From the NCBI GenBank assembly GCA_947503365.1, contig CANNDT010000127.1:1-10902 (forward strand): a stretch of DNA of 10,902 bases, in the 5' to 3' direction. The first letter of the stretch is position 1, and every line of letters starts with the position of its first letter. Positions 1 through 6,198 of this stretch are shown piece by piece. Origin of the DNA: CANNDT01 sp945876205. GTDB taxonomy: Bacteria; Acidobacteriota; Vicinamibacteria; Vicinamibacterales; UBA2999. Below the pieces are notes generated by a model. It did no database searches, was not told the origin of the DNA, and saw only the letters and a list, made by a program, of their open reading frames with translations. Position numbers and translations under genes: made by a program.

Positions 1-207
1 GCGGTCTCGCGGCGTCCGCTTTCCAGTCACACCACCAACTCTTCTCCAGTCATCACCTTGCGACGACGGTGCTGACCGTGTCGCGCGGGCAGCCGGCTTG
101 CCACTGGTGTCGACGGCCGGCGGTTTCCATGAATCTTTGCGATGGACCCAACCTCGCGGGAACGGGTGTCCGCCGTGCCTTCTTTCAGAGCGGCCATGCA
201 GGACAAC

Positions 208-213
208 AGGAGG
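208..213 (+). promoter_or_regulatory. Ribosome binding site of comEA
   Basis: A perfect AGGAGG lies 6 nt before ATG 220 and 3 nt before ATG 217. Its spacing decides the start in favour of 220. Confidence 0.7.
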
Positions 214-219
214 ACGATG

Positions 220-555
220 ATGACGCGCATGATTACGGTGATGATGCTCGCGCTTGCGCTCGCGGCGACGAGCGCGGCAGCCCAGAGTTCCGGGACGAGC
301 GCTTCGAAGGCGACGGCGAGCGCGGAGAATCCGGTCAATCTCAACACGGCGACGTCCACGCAGCTCGAAACGCTGCCGGGGATTGGAGCGGCGACCGCTC
401 AGCGGATTCTCGAATACCGGCAGAAGAACGGCGGGTTCAAGAAGATCGAGGACCTGATGAACGTGCGGGGCGTCGGTGAGAAGAGCTTTCTCAAGCTGAA
501 GCCGCTCGTCAGCGTGGCGGTGCCGAAGACCGATCGCGCCGCCGTCCAGGACTAG
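220..555 (+). CDS. comEA: ComEA-like secreted helix-hairpin-helix DNA-binding protein
   Basis: This is a 111-residue protein of the ComEA family, which binds double-stranded DNA outside the inner membrane during natural transformation. Residues 1-21 form a signal peptide: short basic start, Ala/Leu/Met-rich core, then an AAA-Q cleavage region. A Ser/Ala/Thr linker follows. The tandem helix-hairpin-helix domain begins at NPVNLNTAT (residues 37-45), with hairpins LPGIG (52-56) and VRGVG (82-86), the usual ComEA layout. I chose ATG 220 because AGGAGG at 208-213 lies 6 nt upstream. ATG 217 is also in frame but only 3 nt away, and ATG 142 would put the signal peptide inside the protein. The 219 bp upstream show no other gene and no clear promoter. 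The last 37 codons are duplicated at 8659-8771, so the 3' end may have been supplied by the integrated element. Function is inferred from family; the fold assignment is firm. Confidence 0.88.
   Translation: MTRMITVMMLALALAATSAAAQSSGTSASKATASAENPVNLNTATSTQLETLPGIGAATAQRILEYRQKNGGFKKIEDLMNVRGVGEKSFLKLKPLVSVAVPKTDRAAVQD
443..544 (+). repeat. Left copy of the 102-bp direct repeat (attachment-site-like)
   Basis: It begins with AGATCGAGGACCTGAT inside comEA codon 75 and runs to codon 109. All 102 bases match 8659-8760, including third codon positions. After 544 the two copies diverge but remain alignable through the stop codon, the hairpin and the selO start. The first 16 bases also occur at 4120-4135, so the recombination core probably lies in that stretch. 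Confidence 0.85.
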
Positions 556-646
556 GCAGAAGGACGTCGCATTCGAAGGCTGCGGCCGCGCGTGCGGCCG
601 CAGCCTCACGCGGGAATGCCTGCCCGCTATGGCGGACAGGCGCCTG
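545..646 (+). repeat. Diverged duplicate of the comEA-selO junction, with a dead selO start
   Basis: After the perfect repeat, this stretch still aligns with 8761 to about 8875: the last comEA codons and stop, the hairpin, a shared AATGCCYGCCCGCTATG, and then the first codons of selO. The ATG at 629 corresponds to the selO start region: 13 of the next 17 bases match those after ATG 8858. The 12-bp ATGATGGTGACC present on the right is missing here. The reading frame stops soon after, so no SelO can be made. From about 650 to 797 I see no gene; a strong ribosome binding site (GGAGG, 791-795) precedes the next gene. Confidence 0.6.
577..606 (+). terminator. Terminator-like hairpin downstream of comEA
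   Basis: A perfect 13-bp stem (577-589 with 594-606) closes a GCGT tetraloop, 21 nt after the comEA stop. There is no T-run after it, so it is either a factor-assisted terminator or a transcript-stabilising structure. A homologous hairpin stands at 8795-8824 with changes that keep base pairing. Confidence 0.6.
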
Positions 647-797
647 AGGGCACGAGGGAGGCAATCGTGCATCAGGTGGCGGTAGATCGCTGAGCCAATG
701 CCAATATTCGGCGTCAAAAGCAGCATGCCGCCGATCGCGCCGTCGATGGGAACGGGGCCTAGACTAGCGCCGCTGCGTTCTCGCTCTGAAGGAGGCC

Positions 798-1950
798 ATG
801 CCCGTCCCGACGATCAAGCCCAAGACGACCGGCAGAGTCGAAACGCAATACCTCGATTTCGACCCCAATAATCCGCGTCTGATCGAACAGGGGCTGAAGA
901 CGCCGTCGGACGCCCAGATTATCCGGGCGCTCGCCGACAATGCTGACCTGTCCGAGATCGTCCAGAGCATCGCCGCCAACGGTTACATCGACATCGAGCC
1001 GCTGATCGTCCAGCGCGACAAGAGCCGCTACGTCGTGCTCGAAGGCAATCGGCGCCTCGCGGCCATCCGCGTCATCCAGAATCCGGAGCTCGCGCGGGGG
1101 GCCGGAATCTCGGTCCCGAAAGATTTCCAAGGCCGTCAGCGACAGTCTCGAGGAAGTGACGGTCTACGCTGTCAGCGATCCCGATCAGGCGCGCGACTTC
1201 ATTGGCTTCAAGCACATCAACGGCCCGCACAAATGGGACGCCCATGCCAAGGGCCGCTTCGCGGCCGACTGGTATCGCGAGGAGAAGAAGAACGGCGTCA
1301 CGCTGGAAGACATCTCCCAGCGGCTCGGCGACCGGCACGACACCGTCGTTCGCTTGGTCAACGGCATCTACGTGCTCGACCAGGCCAAGAAGGAAAAGGT
1401 GTTCTCGGTCGACGACCGTTATCCGGGCCGCAAGTTCGCCTTCTCACACCTTTACACCGCGCTCACGCGACCAGGCTACCGTGAATTCCTCGGCCTGCCG
1501 GACGAGTGGCGCGGGGACGACCCGAAGCCGAACCCGGTGCCCAAGAACCGCGTCGAAAACCTCGGCAAGGTGATGACCTGGCTTTACGGTTCGAAGTCCG
1601 ATGACGTCGAGCCGGTCATCACCTCGCAGAATCCGCACATCAAGCAGCTCGGCGCCGTCCTGCAGGACGCTCGCGCCCGCGCGATCCTCATCAACCGCAA
1701 CAGCCTGAGCGAGGCTCACGCGCAGCTTGAGCCGAAAGGCGCGCGTTTCGAGCAGGCGTTGGTCAGCGCAAAGCAAGAAGCCGAGAACGCGCTTTCGCAG
1801 GTGATCGGATTTGACTCCAGCGATGCCACACTGCTCGAGACGGCGGCAGAACTCAAGCAGACCAGTGCGGTCCTTCACACCACGATGACCGGCATGGTCG
1901 ACTCCAAAAAAAAGCGCGGAAGTAGGCCGTGCTGTCGATCCCCGATCTGA
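798..1950 (+). pseudogene. ParB/sulfiredoxin-fold DNA-binding protein, frameshifted as read
   Basis: Two overlapping frames together encode about 383 residues of one ParB-like protein. The first frame (798 to about 1120) carries the N-terminal ParB domain: YLDFDPNNPRL, a DLSEIVQSIAANGYI helix region, PLIVQR, and the signature EGNRRLAAIRV. The second frame continues from KISKAVSDSLEE through FIGFKHINGPHKWD, an HTH-like segment (TLEDISQRLGDRHDTVVRLVNG) and a helical C-terminus. A single one-base change near AAA 1119-1121 or the G6 run at 1096-1101 restores one reading frame, so this may be a sequencing error or a recent mutation. GGAGG is only 2 nt before ATG 798, which is unusually close. Its 3' end overlaps the next gene by 22 bp, so the three genes form an operon. 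ParB-fold proteins bind DNA and some are CTP-dependent clamps or nucleases; the role here is unknown, possibly DNA recognition for the neighbouring nuclease and methyltransferase. Confidence 0.75.
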
Positions 1951-2942
1951 ACGAGCACGTCACTATGCTCGCCGACTGGCTGGAGCTTAAAGCCCTGCTG
2001 TCTCCGGACGGGCGTATCGGATTCGGAACGCTTGTTTCCGCGACCGATCTCGACATCGAGGAACAGGAAGAGGACATCGCGGACGAGGACCTGAGGCAGG
2101 AGGGCACCGTCATCGCTGTCCAGTCCGTGATCGCGGAGCGCCGCAAGGTGGTCGGTTCAGCTGATTATCCGTTCGTCGTCGATGATGACGGCAGCGCCAT
2201 GCAGCGCGTTGCGCCTGTCACGCCGGTCGGCGCGATCTACCTGTTCTGTCTGTTCCTCTCGCACGCCTACGACCGGACCATCCTTCCCGAAGCGCTCGCG
2301 CCCAAGATCGACAACGACGTGCGAGACATGTTTCAGGTCTGCGCCACCGTGGCGGCGGCCGGATATGTCGACGGTCCCGCAATGAGTTTCGGATGGCCGC
2401 GCCCCGACAGCGCGAGCTTTCTCGACGCGCTGAAGCGCATCTACGGCATGTTCGGCGACGGCACACCGCACGATAGCGAGCCAGCGGGCGCGCCCGAACA
2501 GGTCAAAGACGATGGGATCGACGTGATCGCATGGAAGCCCTCCCCCGACGGCCTGCCAGGCACGCAATATCTACTGGGTCAGGTGGCGAGCGGCAACGAC
2601 TGGGACAAGAAAAGTGTCATCACCTACATCGACATGTTTCACCAGTTCTGGTTCTCGCGGCAGCCGGCGTCGCCGGAGACCCCTGCGATGTTCATGCCCT
2701 TCTGCTTCAAGTCGAAACGCGACGAGGACGCGACGCTGACGCAGGAGAACGCTGTTGGAAAAATGCAAAGGCTGACGGCGCAGTTCGGCGTTCTCTTCTA
2801 TCGCTACCGCATGCCCCATTACGCTGCCAAGGGCATCATCGCCAGCGCGCAGCATCTGGTCGAGCGGATCGACGAGCTGCCAAGGGTGCAATTGTGGGTG
2901 CAGGAGTATTCCGATCAGCTGTGGGCGGCGGCAAATCCATGA
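1929..2942 (+). CDS. Putative PD-(D/E)xK-like restriction nuclease
   Basis: This 337-residue protein starts at GTG 1929, overlapping the ParB-like gene by 22 bp, and ends in an ATGA overlap with the methyltransferase gene. I do not recognise a named family. The N-terminal half is acidic and helical (IEEQEEDIADEDL), followed by a hydrophobic helical region around VGAIYLFCLFLSHAYD. The clearest motif is DDGIDVIAWK (194-203) followed by GQVASG (217-222) and NDWDKK (223-228). This spacing resembles the DG-x-D ... Q-x-K core of Mrr-like and other PD-(D/E)xK endonucleases, but the final K is replaced by Ala in QVA. Lys 227 or 228 could serve instead. No signal peptide or transmembrane segment is convincing. 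Beside a DNA methyltransferase, the likely role is cleavage of unmodified DNA; this is inference from motif and context. Confidence 0.6.
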   Translation: MLSIPDLNEHVTMLADWLELKALLSPDGRIGFGTLVSATDLDIEEQEEDIADEDLRQEGTVIAVQSVIAERRKVVGSADYPFVVDDDGSAMQRVAPVTPVGAIYLFCLFLSHAYDRTILPEALAPKIDNDVRDMFQVCATVAAAGYVDGPAMSFGWPRPDSASFLDALKRIYGMFGDGTPHDSEPAGAPEQVKDDGIDVIAWKPSPDGLPGTQYLLGQVASGNDWDKKSVITYIDMFHQFWFSRQPASPETPAMFMPFCFKSKRDEDATLTQENAVGKMQRLTAQFGVLFYRYRMPHYAAKGIIASAQHLVERIDELPRVQLWVQEYSDQLWAAANP

Positions 2943-4048
2943 GCGCCGCGACGCAGCATCGGAATCGCTTCCATTCGATCTGCCCCTACTTCGCGATGTT
3001 TCCGGAAACGTTCGTCCGGCGTAACATCCACGCGTGGTCGCGCCCCGGTGATCTGATCTGCGATCCGTTCATGGGACGAGGCACAACAATCTTCGAGAGC
3101 CTGCTCAATGGGCGTAAGGCCATCGGGTGCGACACGAATCCCGTCGCGTATTGCGTATCGCGCGCGAAGGCTGTCGCGCCGAGGCTCGCTGATGTGGTTG
3201 CTCGGCTCAAGGCGCTCGAGAAGCAGTTCGCGAAATTCAGCAGCAGCGCCGCCGAGACGCGAGACGAGTTTTTCACGCTGTGCTTTCACGAGAGCACGCT
3301 GCAGCAGGTGCTCTTCTTGCAAAACCGTCTCGACTGGCGCGACGACGATGTCGATTGCTTTATCGCGGCGCTCACGCTCGGCTGCTTGCACGGCGAAAGT
3401 CACCGCTCGGATCTGTGCCTAAGCAACCGCATGCCGCGCACCATCAGCACGAAGCCCGCTTATTCGGTGCGATGGTGGCAGAAGAACCACTGTCTGCCGC
3501 CCGAACGCGACGCTTTCGCGGTCCTGAGATCGCTGGCGCGTTATCGCTACGAGTCGCCGCGGCCGCCGTTGAAGGGACGGGTTGTCGAAGGGGATGCGCG
3601 GCGGGCGGCGACGCTGCTGAGGCCTTATCGCGAGCGCGTGAAACTGGTCGTGACTTCACCCCCTTATCTCGATATCACCGACTATCACGAAGACCAATGG
3701 CTCCGGCTCTGGTTCCTCGGCGGACCGGCCAAACCTGTCACGCGGCAGGGCAGGGACGACCGGCACCGCGGCACCGGGACATACTGGCTGTTCATGGCCG
3801 AAGCTTGGCAGGGAGTCGTGCCGCTGTTGCAGGACAAGGCGCAGGTCGTCATCCGAATCGGCGGCACGCGGCTTGGCCAGGATGAGCTACAGGCGGGGCT
3901 ACTGAAATCGCTGACCGCCAGTGGTCGGAAGTTCAAGCTGGCGGAAGCGCGCAAGACCAAGATCGAGAACGGCCAGCGGCGCGCCTTCCTTGTCGAGGGC
4001 GAAAAGCCCAGCGTCGAGCATGATTTCCGCTATGTCCTGCGCTCCTGA
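2939..4048 (+). CDS. DNA amino-methyltransferase (N4-cytosine or N6-adenine type)
   Basis: This 369-residue protein should transfer a methyl group from S-adenosylmethionine to an exocyclic amine in DNA. The SAM-binding motif I is DPFMGRGTT (residues 42-50), followed by an acidic residue in IGCDTNPVA for the ribose. The catalytic motif IV is TSPPYLDITDY (239-249), the [DNS]PP[YFW] signature. Motif I precedes motif IV, with about 190 residues between them that could hold the target recognition domain, as in alpha-class enzymes. ATG 2939 overlaps the TGA of the nuclease-like gene (ATGA), so translation is probably coupled; upstream in-frame codons would run deep into that gene in another frame. 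It is the last gene of the three-gene cassette, ending about 40 bp before the element-end motif. Base specificity and target cannot be read from the sequence. Confidence 0.85.
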   Translation: MSAATQHRNRFHSICPYFAMFPETFVRRNIHAWSRPGDLICDPFMGRGTTIFESLLNGRKAIGCDTNPVAYCVSRAKAVAPRLADVVARLKALEKQFAKFSSSAAETRDEFFTLCFHESTLQQVLFLQNRLDWRDDDVDCFIAALTLGCLHGESHRSDLCLSNRMPRTISTKPAYSVRWWQKNHCLPPERDAFAVLRSLARYRYESPRPPLKGRVVEGDARRAATLLRPYRERVKLVVTSPPYLDITDYHEDQWLRLWFLGGPAKPVTRQGRDDRHRGTGTYWLFMAEAWQGVVPLLQDKAQVVIRIGGTRLGQDELQAGLLKSLTASGRKFKLAEARKTKIENGQRRAFLVEGEKPSVEHDFRYVLRS

Positions 4049-4090
4049 CGGCCGCGCGGTACGGGCGCTTGGAAAGTGCGTCCGATAGCG

Positions 4091-4142
4091 CCCTATAAAC
4101 CGCCTATCCCTCAAAATGAAGATCGAGGACCTGATCAACGTG
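4091..4142 (+). repeat. Internal attachment-like site: element-end motif plus short comEA core
   Basis: CCCTATAAAC (4091-4100) and CTATCCCT (4104-4111) are followed, after 8 nt, by AGATCGAGGACCTGAT (4120-4135). One mismatch and AACGTG (4137-4142) extend the match to comEA codons 75-82; the preceding GA gives 18 identical bases in all with 441-458. After 4142 similarity to comEA ends. The same motif order and nearly the same spacing occur at 8624-8674. I read this as the junction between two tandem elements. From 4143 to 4294 I see no gene; a 9-bp inverted repeat (CCACCACGT 4161-4169, ACGTGGTGG 4261-4269) is present without an obvious role. Confidence 0.6.
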
Positions 4143-4294
4143 TGTGTGCGTTCGTGGACGCCACCACGTCGGTCTGCTGGCAGTATTCCCCGACTGATCG
4201 CCGGTTCGTGAGGGTTGGTGGGTGGGTGACCTAAGAGCGGTGGGCGATCCTTTGCCGAACACGTGGTGGTGCCCGCGTAGGGCGCCTCCGGGAC

Positions 4295-5113
4295 TCACGA
4301 CCTCGGAGGTTCGTCGAACATTCCCACGATGCGCCGTGCGAAGTCGGTATCCGACACCCTCGGCTGGCTGGTCCGGTGCAACGCCGCCGCTCGACGGGCT
4401 TCGTCGACGTGCTGAATCACCGCGCGACTGTCCGAAAACGACGACCGTGAGCGAGCGAATACCAGGTGTTGGGCATCCACCTTGCCGGTGCGCAGGCCGC
4501 TGGCCACCTGGCGATTGCACGAGCAGGGCGCTGTGTCGGATACCAGCCCGCAGTACGCCTTCGTGAAGGAGAGGACGGAGGCGCGCGCATGTTGCAGCCG
4601 CTTGCGGAAGAGATCCGCCGAGATGTCGAGCGCTTCCGCAGCGTCCGGTCCTGACACCTCCATGATGTCGCCGAGGATATACGCGATGCGATGTGGCCGG
4701 TCGAGACACTGCAGCATCGCCATCGAGCAGCCGACCTTCACCTCTTCGAGCAGCAGAGACTGCTCAGAGTCCGGCGGCCCGCCCGCGTCGAGGCCCTCGA
4801 TGAGGCTGTCGCCCATGCGGTCGAAGGTCAGCTGAAACCGTTCGGTTGCGCTCTTCTTCACGTCGAGTACGTAATTCACCGCGACGCGGTAGGCCCACGT
4901 GCGCAGGCGGCTCCGGAAGTCGAACTGCGACAGCCGTGTGACCACTCGCACCAGGATGTCCTGCGTGGCATCTTCGGCGTCTTCCTTGTTCCACAGCATC
5001 CGCAGCGCGATGCCGTAAACGTCCGGCTGCAGTTCCCGGACGACCAGGTCGAGAGCGCCCTGGTCGCCGTCGATCGCCAACCGGGCCAGATCCTCCAGAG
5101 TGGACGTGCTCAT
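4295..5113 (-). CDS. ECF-type RNA polymerase sigma factor with Cys-rich C-terminal extension
   Basis: This 272-residue protein is a group IV (extracytoplasmic function) sigma factor that would direct RNA polymerase to a small set of promoters. Region 2 lies at about residues 22-88: DAEDATQDILVRV, then FRSRLRTWAYRVAVNYVLD for -10 recognition and melting. Region 4 lies at about 133-185 (LDRPHRIAYILGDIMEVSG, then the helix-turn-helix SADLFRKRLQHARA). A C-terminal extension of about 85 residues opens with CGLVSDTAPCSCNRQV (188-203), three cysteines as in a known subset of long ECF factors. Its end (HVDEARRAAALHR) matches the usual tail, so the gene appears complete. No clear ribosome binding site precedes ATG 5113, and no adjacent anti-sigma gene is visible; the extension may take that role. 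A palindrome at 5143-5163 lies just upstream. The secreted cupin gene on the same strand ends 214 bp upstream. Confidence 0.88.
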   Translation of the reverse strand: MSTSTLEDLARLAIDGDQGALDLVVRELQPDVYGIALRMLWNKEDAEDATQDILVRVVTRLSQFDFRSRLRTWAYRVAVNYVLDVKKSATERFQLTFDRMGDSLIEGLDAGGPPDSEQSLLLEEVKVGCSMAMLQCLDRPHRIAYILGDIMEVSGPDAAEALDISADLFRKRLQHARASVLSFTKAYCGLVSDTAPCSCNRQVASGLRTGKVDAQHLVFARSRSSFSDSRAVIQHVDEARRAAALHRTSQPRVSDTDFARRIVGMFDEPPRS

Positions 5114-5142
5114 AGGTCTTTGGACGACGAGGAAGGTGGCGA

Positions 5143-5163
5143 TGTGAAGACCCGACCTTCACA
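5143..5163 (-). promoter_or_regulatory. Candidate operator upstream of the sigma factor gene
   Basis: A perfect inverted repeat TGTGAAG-N7-CTTCACA lies 30-50 bp upstream of the sigma factor start. The size and 7-bp arms are typical of a dimeric regulator site. No regulator can be named. It could instead form a small hairpin in the leader transcript. The rest of 5114-5327 shows no gene. Confidence 0.4.
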
Positions 5164-5327
5164 CTCGCGGTGCCGATCTCCTCGAAACAACCAAGTAGTC
5201 GTCTGGCCTTATTGTGCCGCGCGTGCCAGGACCCAAGACATCCCATCCGGCCGCCGCCTATGAGACCTCGTCGACCCGCACGTGCCATTCGACCGGCGCG
5301 TCCCCCACCGGACCCTCTCGCTGAGCT

Positions 5328-5771
5328 CTACGGTGCGACCGCAAAGTCGTACGGCCCTTCCATCTGAATGAGCAGCAGGCACTCGTCGGACAGGCACTCG
5401 TCGCCGTGCGCGGCCTTGCCGGGCTGGTACCAGTGGCTGCCCGGATTCAGCATCTGCGCCGAGGCCTGTCCGTTCGCCGGCCAGTGTCTGGCCTGGCCAC
5501 GGACGACCACGCCGTAGTAGCCGGCGGTGTGCGTGTGCACCGGCGCCGGACCTTTCGGAATGCGCAGGAACAGCGTCACCGGGCCTGGGCCCTGCGGATT
5601 GCCCGACACCACCGCGAGATTCACGCCCCCTGGCGCTGCCGGATCGAGTGGGGTGAACGTCACGAGTTCGGACGCGGTCACGTACTGTGTGCGTCCGCCT
5701 TGTGCCTGCGCGCCAACCGCAAGTGCGACGCCCGACAGTCCAAGAGCAACAAGTGTCCTCTTCAGGTTCAT
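5328..5771 (-). CDS. Secreted cupin-domain protein
   Basis: This 147-residue protein begins with a signal peptide (MNLKRTLVALGLSGVALAVGAQA), placing it in the periplasm or outside. The body is a single small cupin barrel: PVHTHTAGYYGVVVRG (residues 77-92) supplies the first-motif histidines H79 and H81, and NPGSHWYQPGKAAHGDEC (109-126) supplies the second motif with H122, so a bound metal ion is likely. Start 5771 was chosen because AGAAGGAG lies 9 nt upstream and the signal peptide follows directly; the longer open frame to 6017 has no such features. The substrate is unknown; sequences of this type are often annotated only as cupin or DUF4437-like. It precedes the sigma factor gene on the same strand, with 214 bp between, so co-regulation is possible but not shown. 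Confidence 0.8.
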   Translation of the reverse strand: MNLKRTLVALGLSGVALAVGAQAQGGRTQYVTASELVTFTPLDPAAPGGVNLAVVSGNPQGPGPVTLFLRIPKGPAPVHTHTAGYYGVVVRGQARHWPANGQASAQMLNPGSHWYQPGKAAHGDECLSDECLLLIQMEGPYDFAVAP

Positions 5772-5864
5772 ACTTCGCGTCTCCTTCTGGCTGGTTTGGA
5801 CGACGCGAAGGCGGTGCGTGTGAATGCGGTCGACTCGGACCGCGCCGGAACTGCCTGTAAAAAT

Positions 5865-5892
5865 TGGTGCGCCCTGCACGACTCGAACGTGC
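5865..5892 (-). pseudogene. tRNA 3'-end fragment (T arm, acceptor strand and CCA)
   Basis: Read on the minus strand, this is a T stem GCACG, a 7-nt T loop TTCGAGT, the matching CGTGC, a 7-nt acceptor 3' strand AGGGCGC, a discriminator A and an encoded CCA. All parts have canonical lengths. The 5' partner GCGCCCT, a D arm and an anticodon arm are not found in the preceding 70 nt, so this is not a complete tRNA. Such 3' fragments are what integration into a tRNA gene leaves behind. Confidence 0.6.
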
Positions 5893-5928
5893 GGACGATA
5901 GGCGATATTAGATGAGGCAAGCGTCACT

Positions 5929-6198
5929 TTGGACCAAGATTGGTCATCGCCTGATATCCCCGAGGCATATCGGGAGAGGGCCTGTGGTGTTGGAAATGCT
6001 CGCAAACTTGCGAACAACGTGGTTCTCTCTGGTTTTGCTCACTTCGCCTTTAGGGCAAGGCCACAATCTTGCAATGGCCCACCTGATTACACCCGTCCAG
6101 TGATAGCTCATGAGATTGGACACGTTCTTGTTCTTGGTGGCCACACCACAAACGGGGATGTCATGGGGGGGGCCTATTGGTGGCAAATCCTGACGTGA
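5929..6198 (+). pseudogene. Fragment of a metzincin-like zinc metalloprotease
   Basis: The frame carries VIAHEIGHVLVLGGHTTNGDVMGG, with H61, E62 and H65 of the HExxH zinc site, a third histidine (H72) and a downstream methionine (M79) that could be the Met-turn. This resembles the C-terminal part of small secreted matrixin-like proteases of the AHEIGH-LLL-x-H-x-GIM type. The third His is one position later than in the strict HExxHxxGxxH motif. The preceding 60 residues look unlike the family, and the frame runs on only 10 residues after the Met-turn, straight into the start of the PD40 gene in another frame. I take it as a remnant. The local sequence is visibly AT-richer than its surroundings, which also suggests foreign or decayed DNA. 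From 5772 to 5928 only the tRNA fragment is recognised. Confidence 0.45.

Noticed and set aside
4116..4211. Small ORF beginning MKIEDLINV
   Set aside because: The ATG arises by chance at the junction with the comEA core; the frame then runs through non-coding DNA without any known domain.
5865..5965. A complete tRNA gene on the minus strand
   Set aside because: No acceptor 5' strand, D arm or anticodon arm of correct geometry precedes the T arm.
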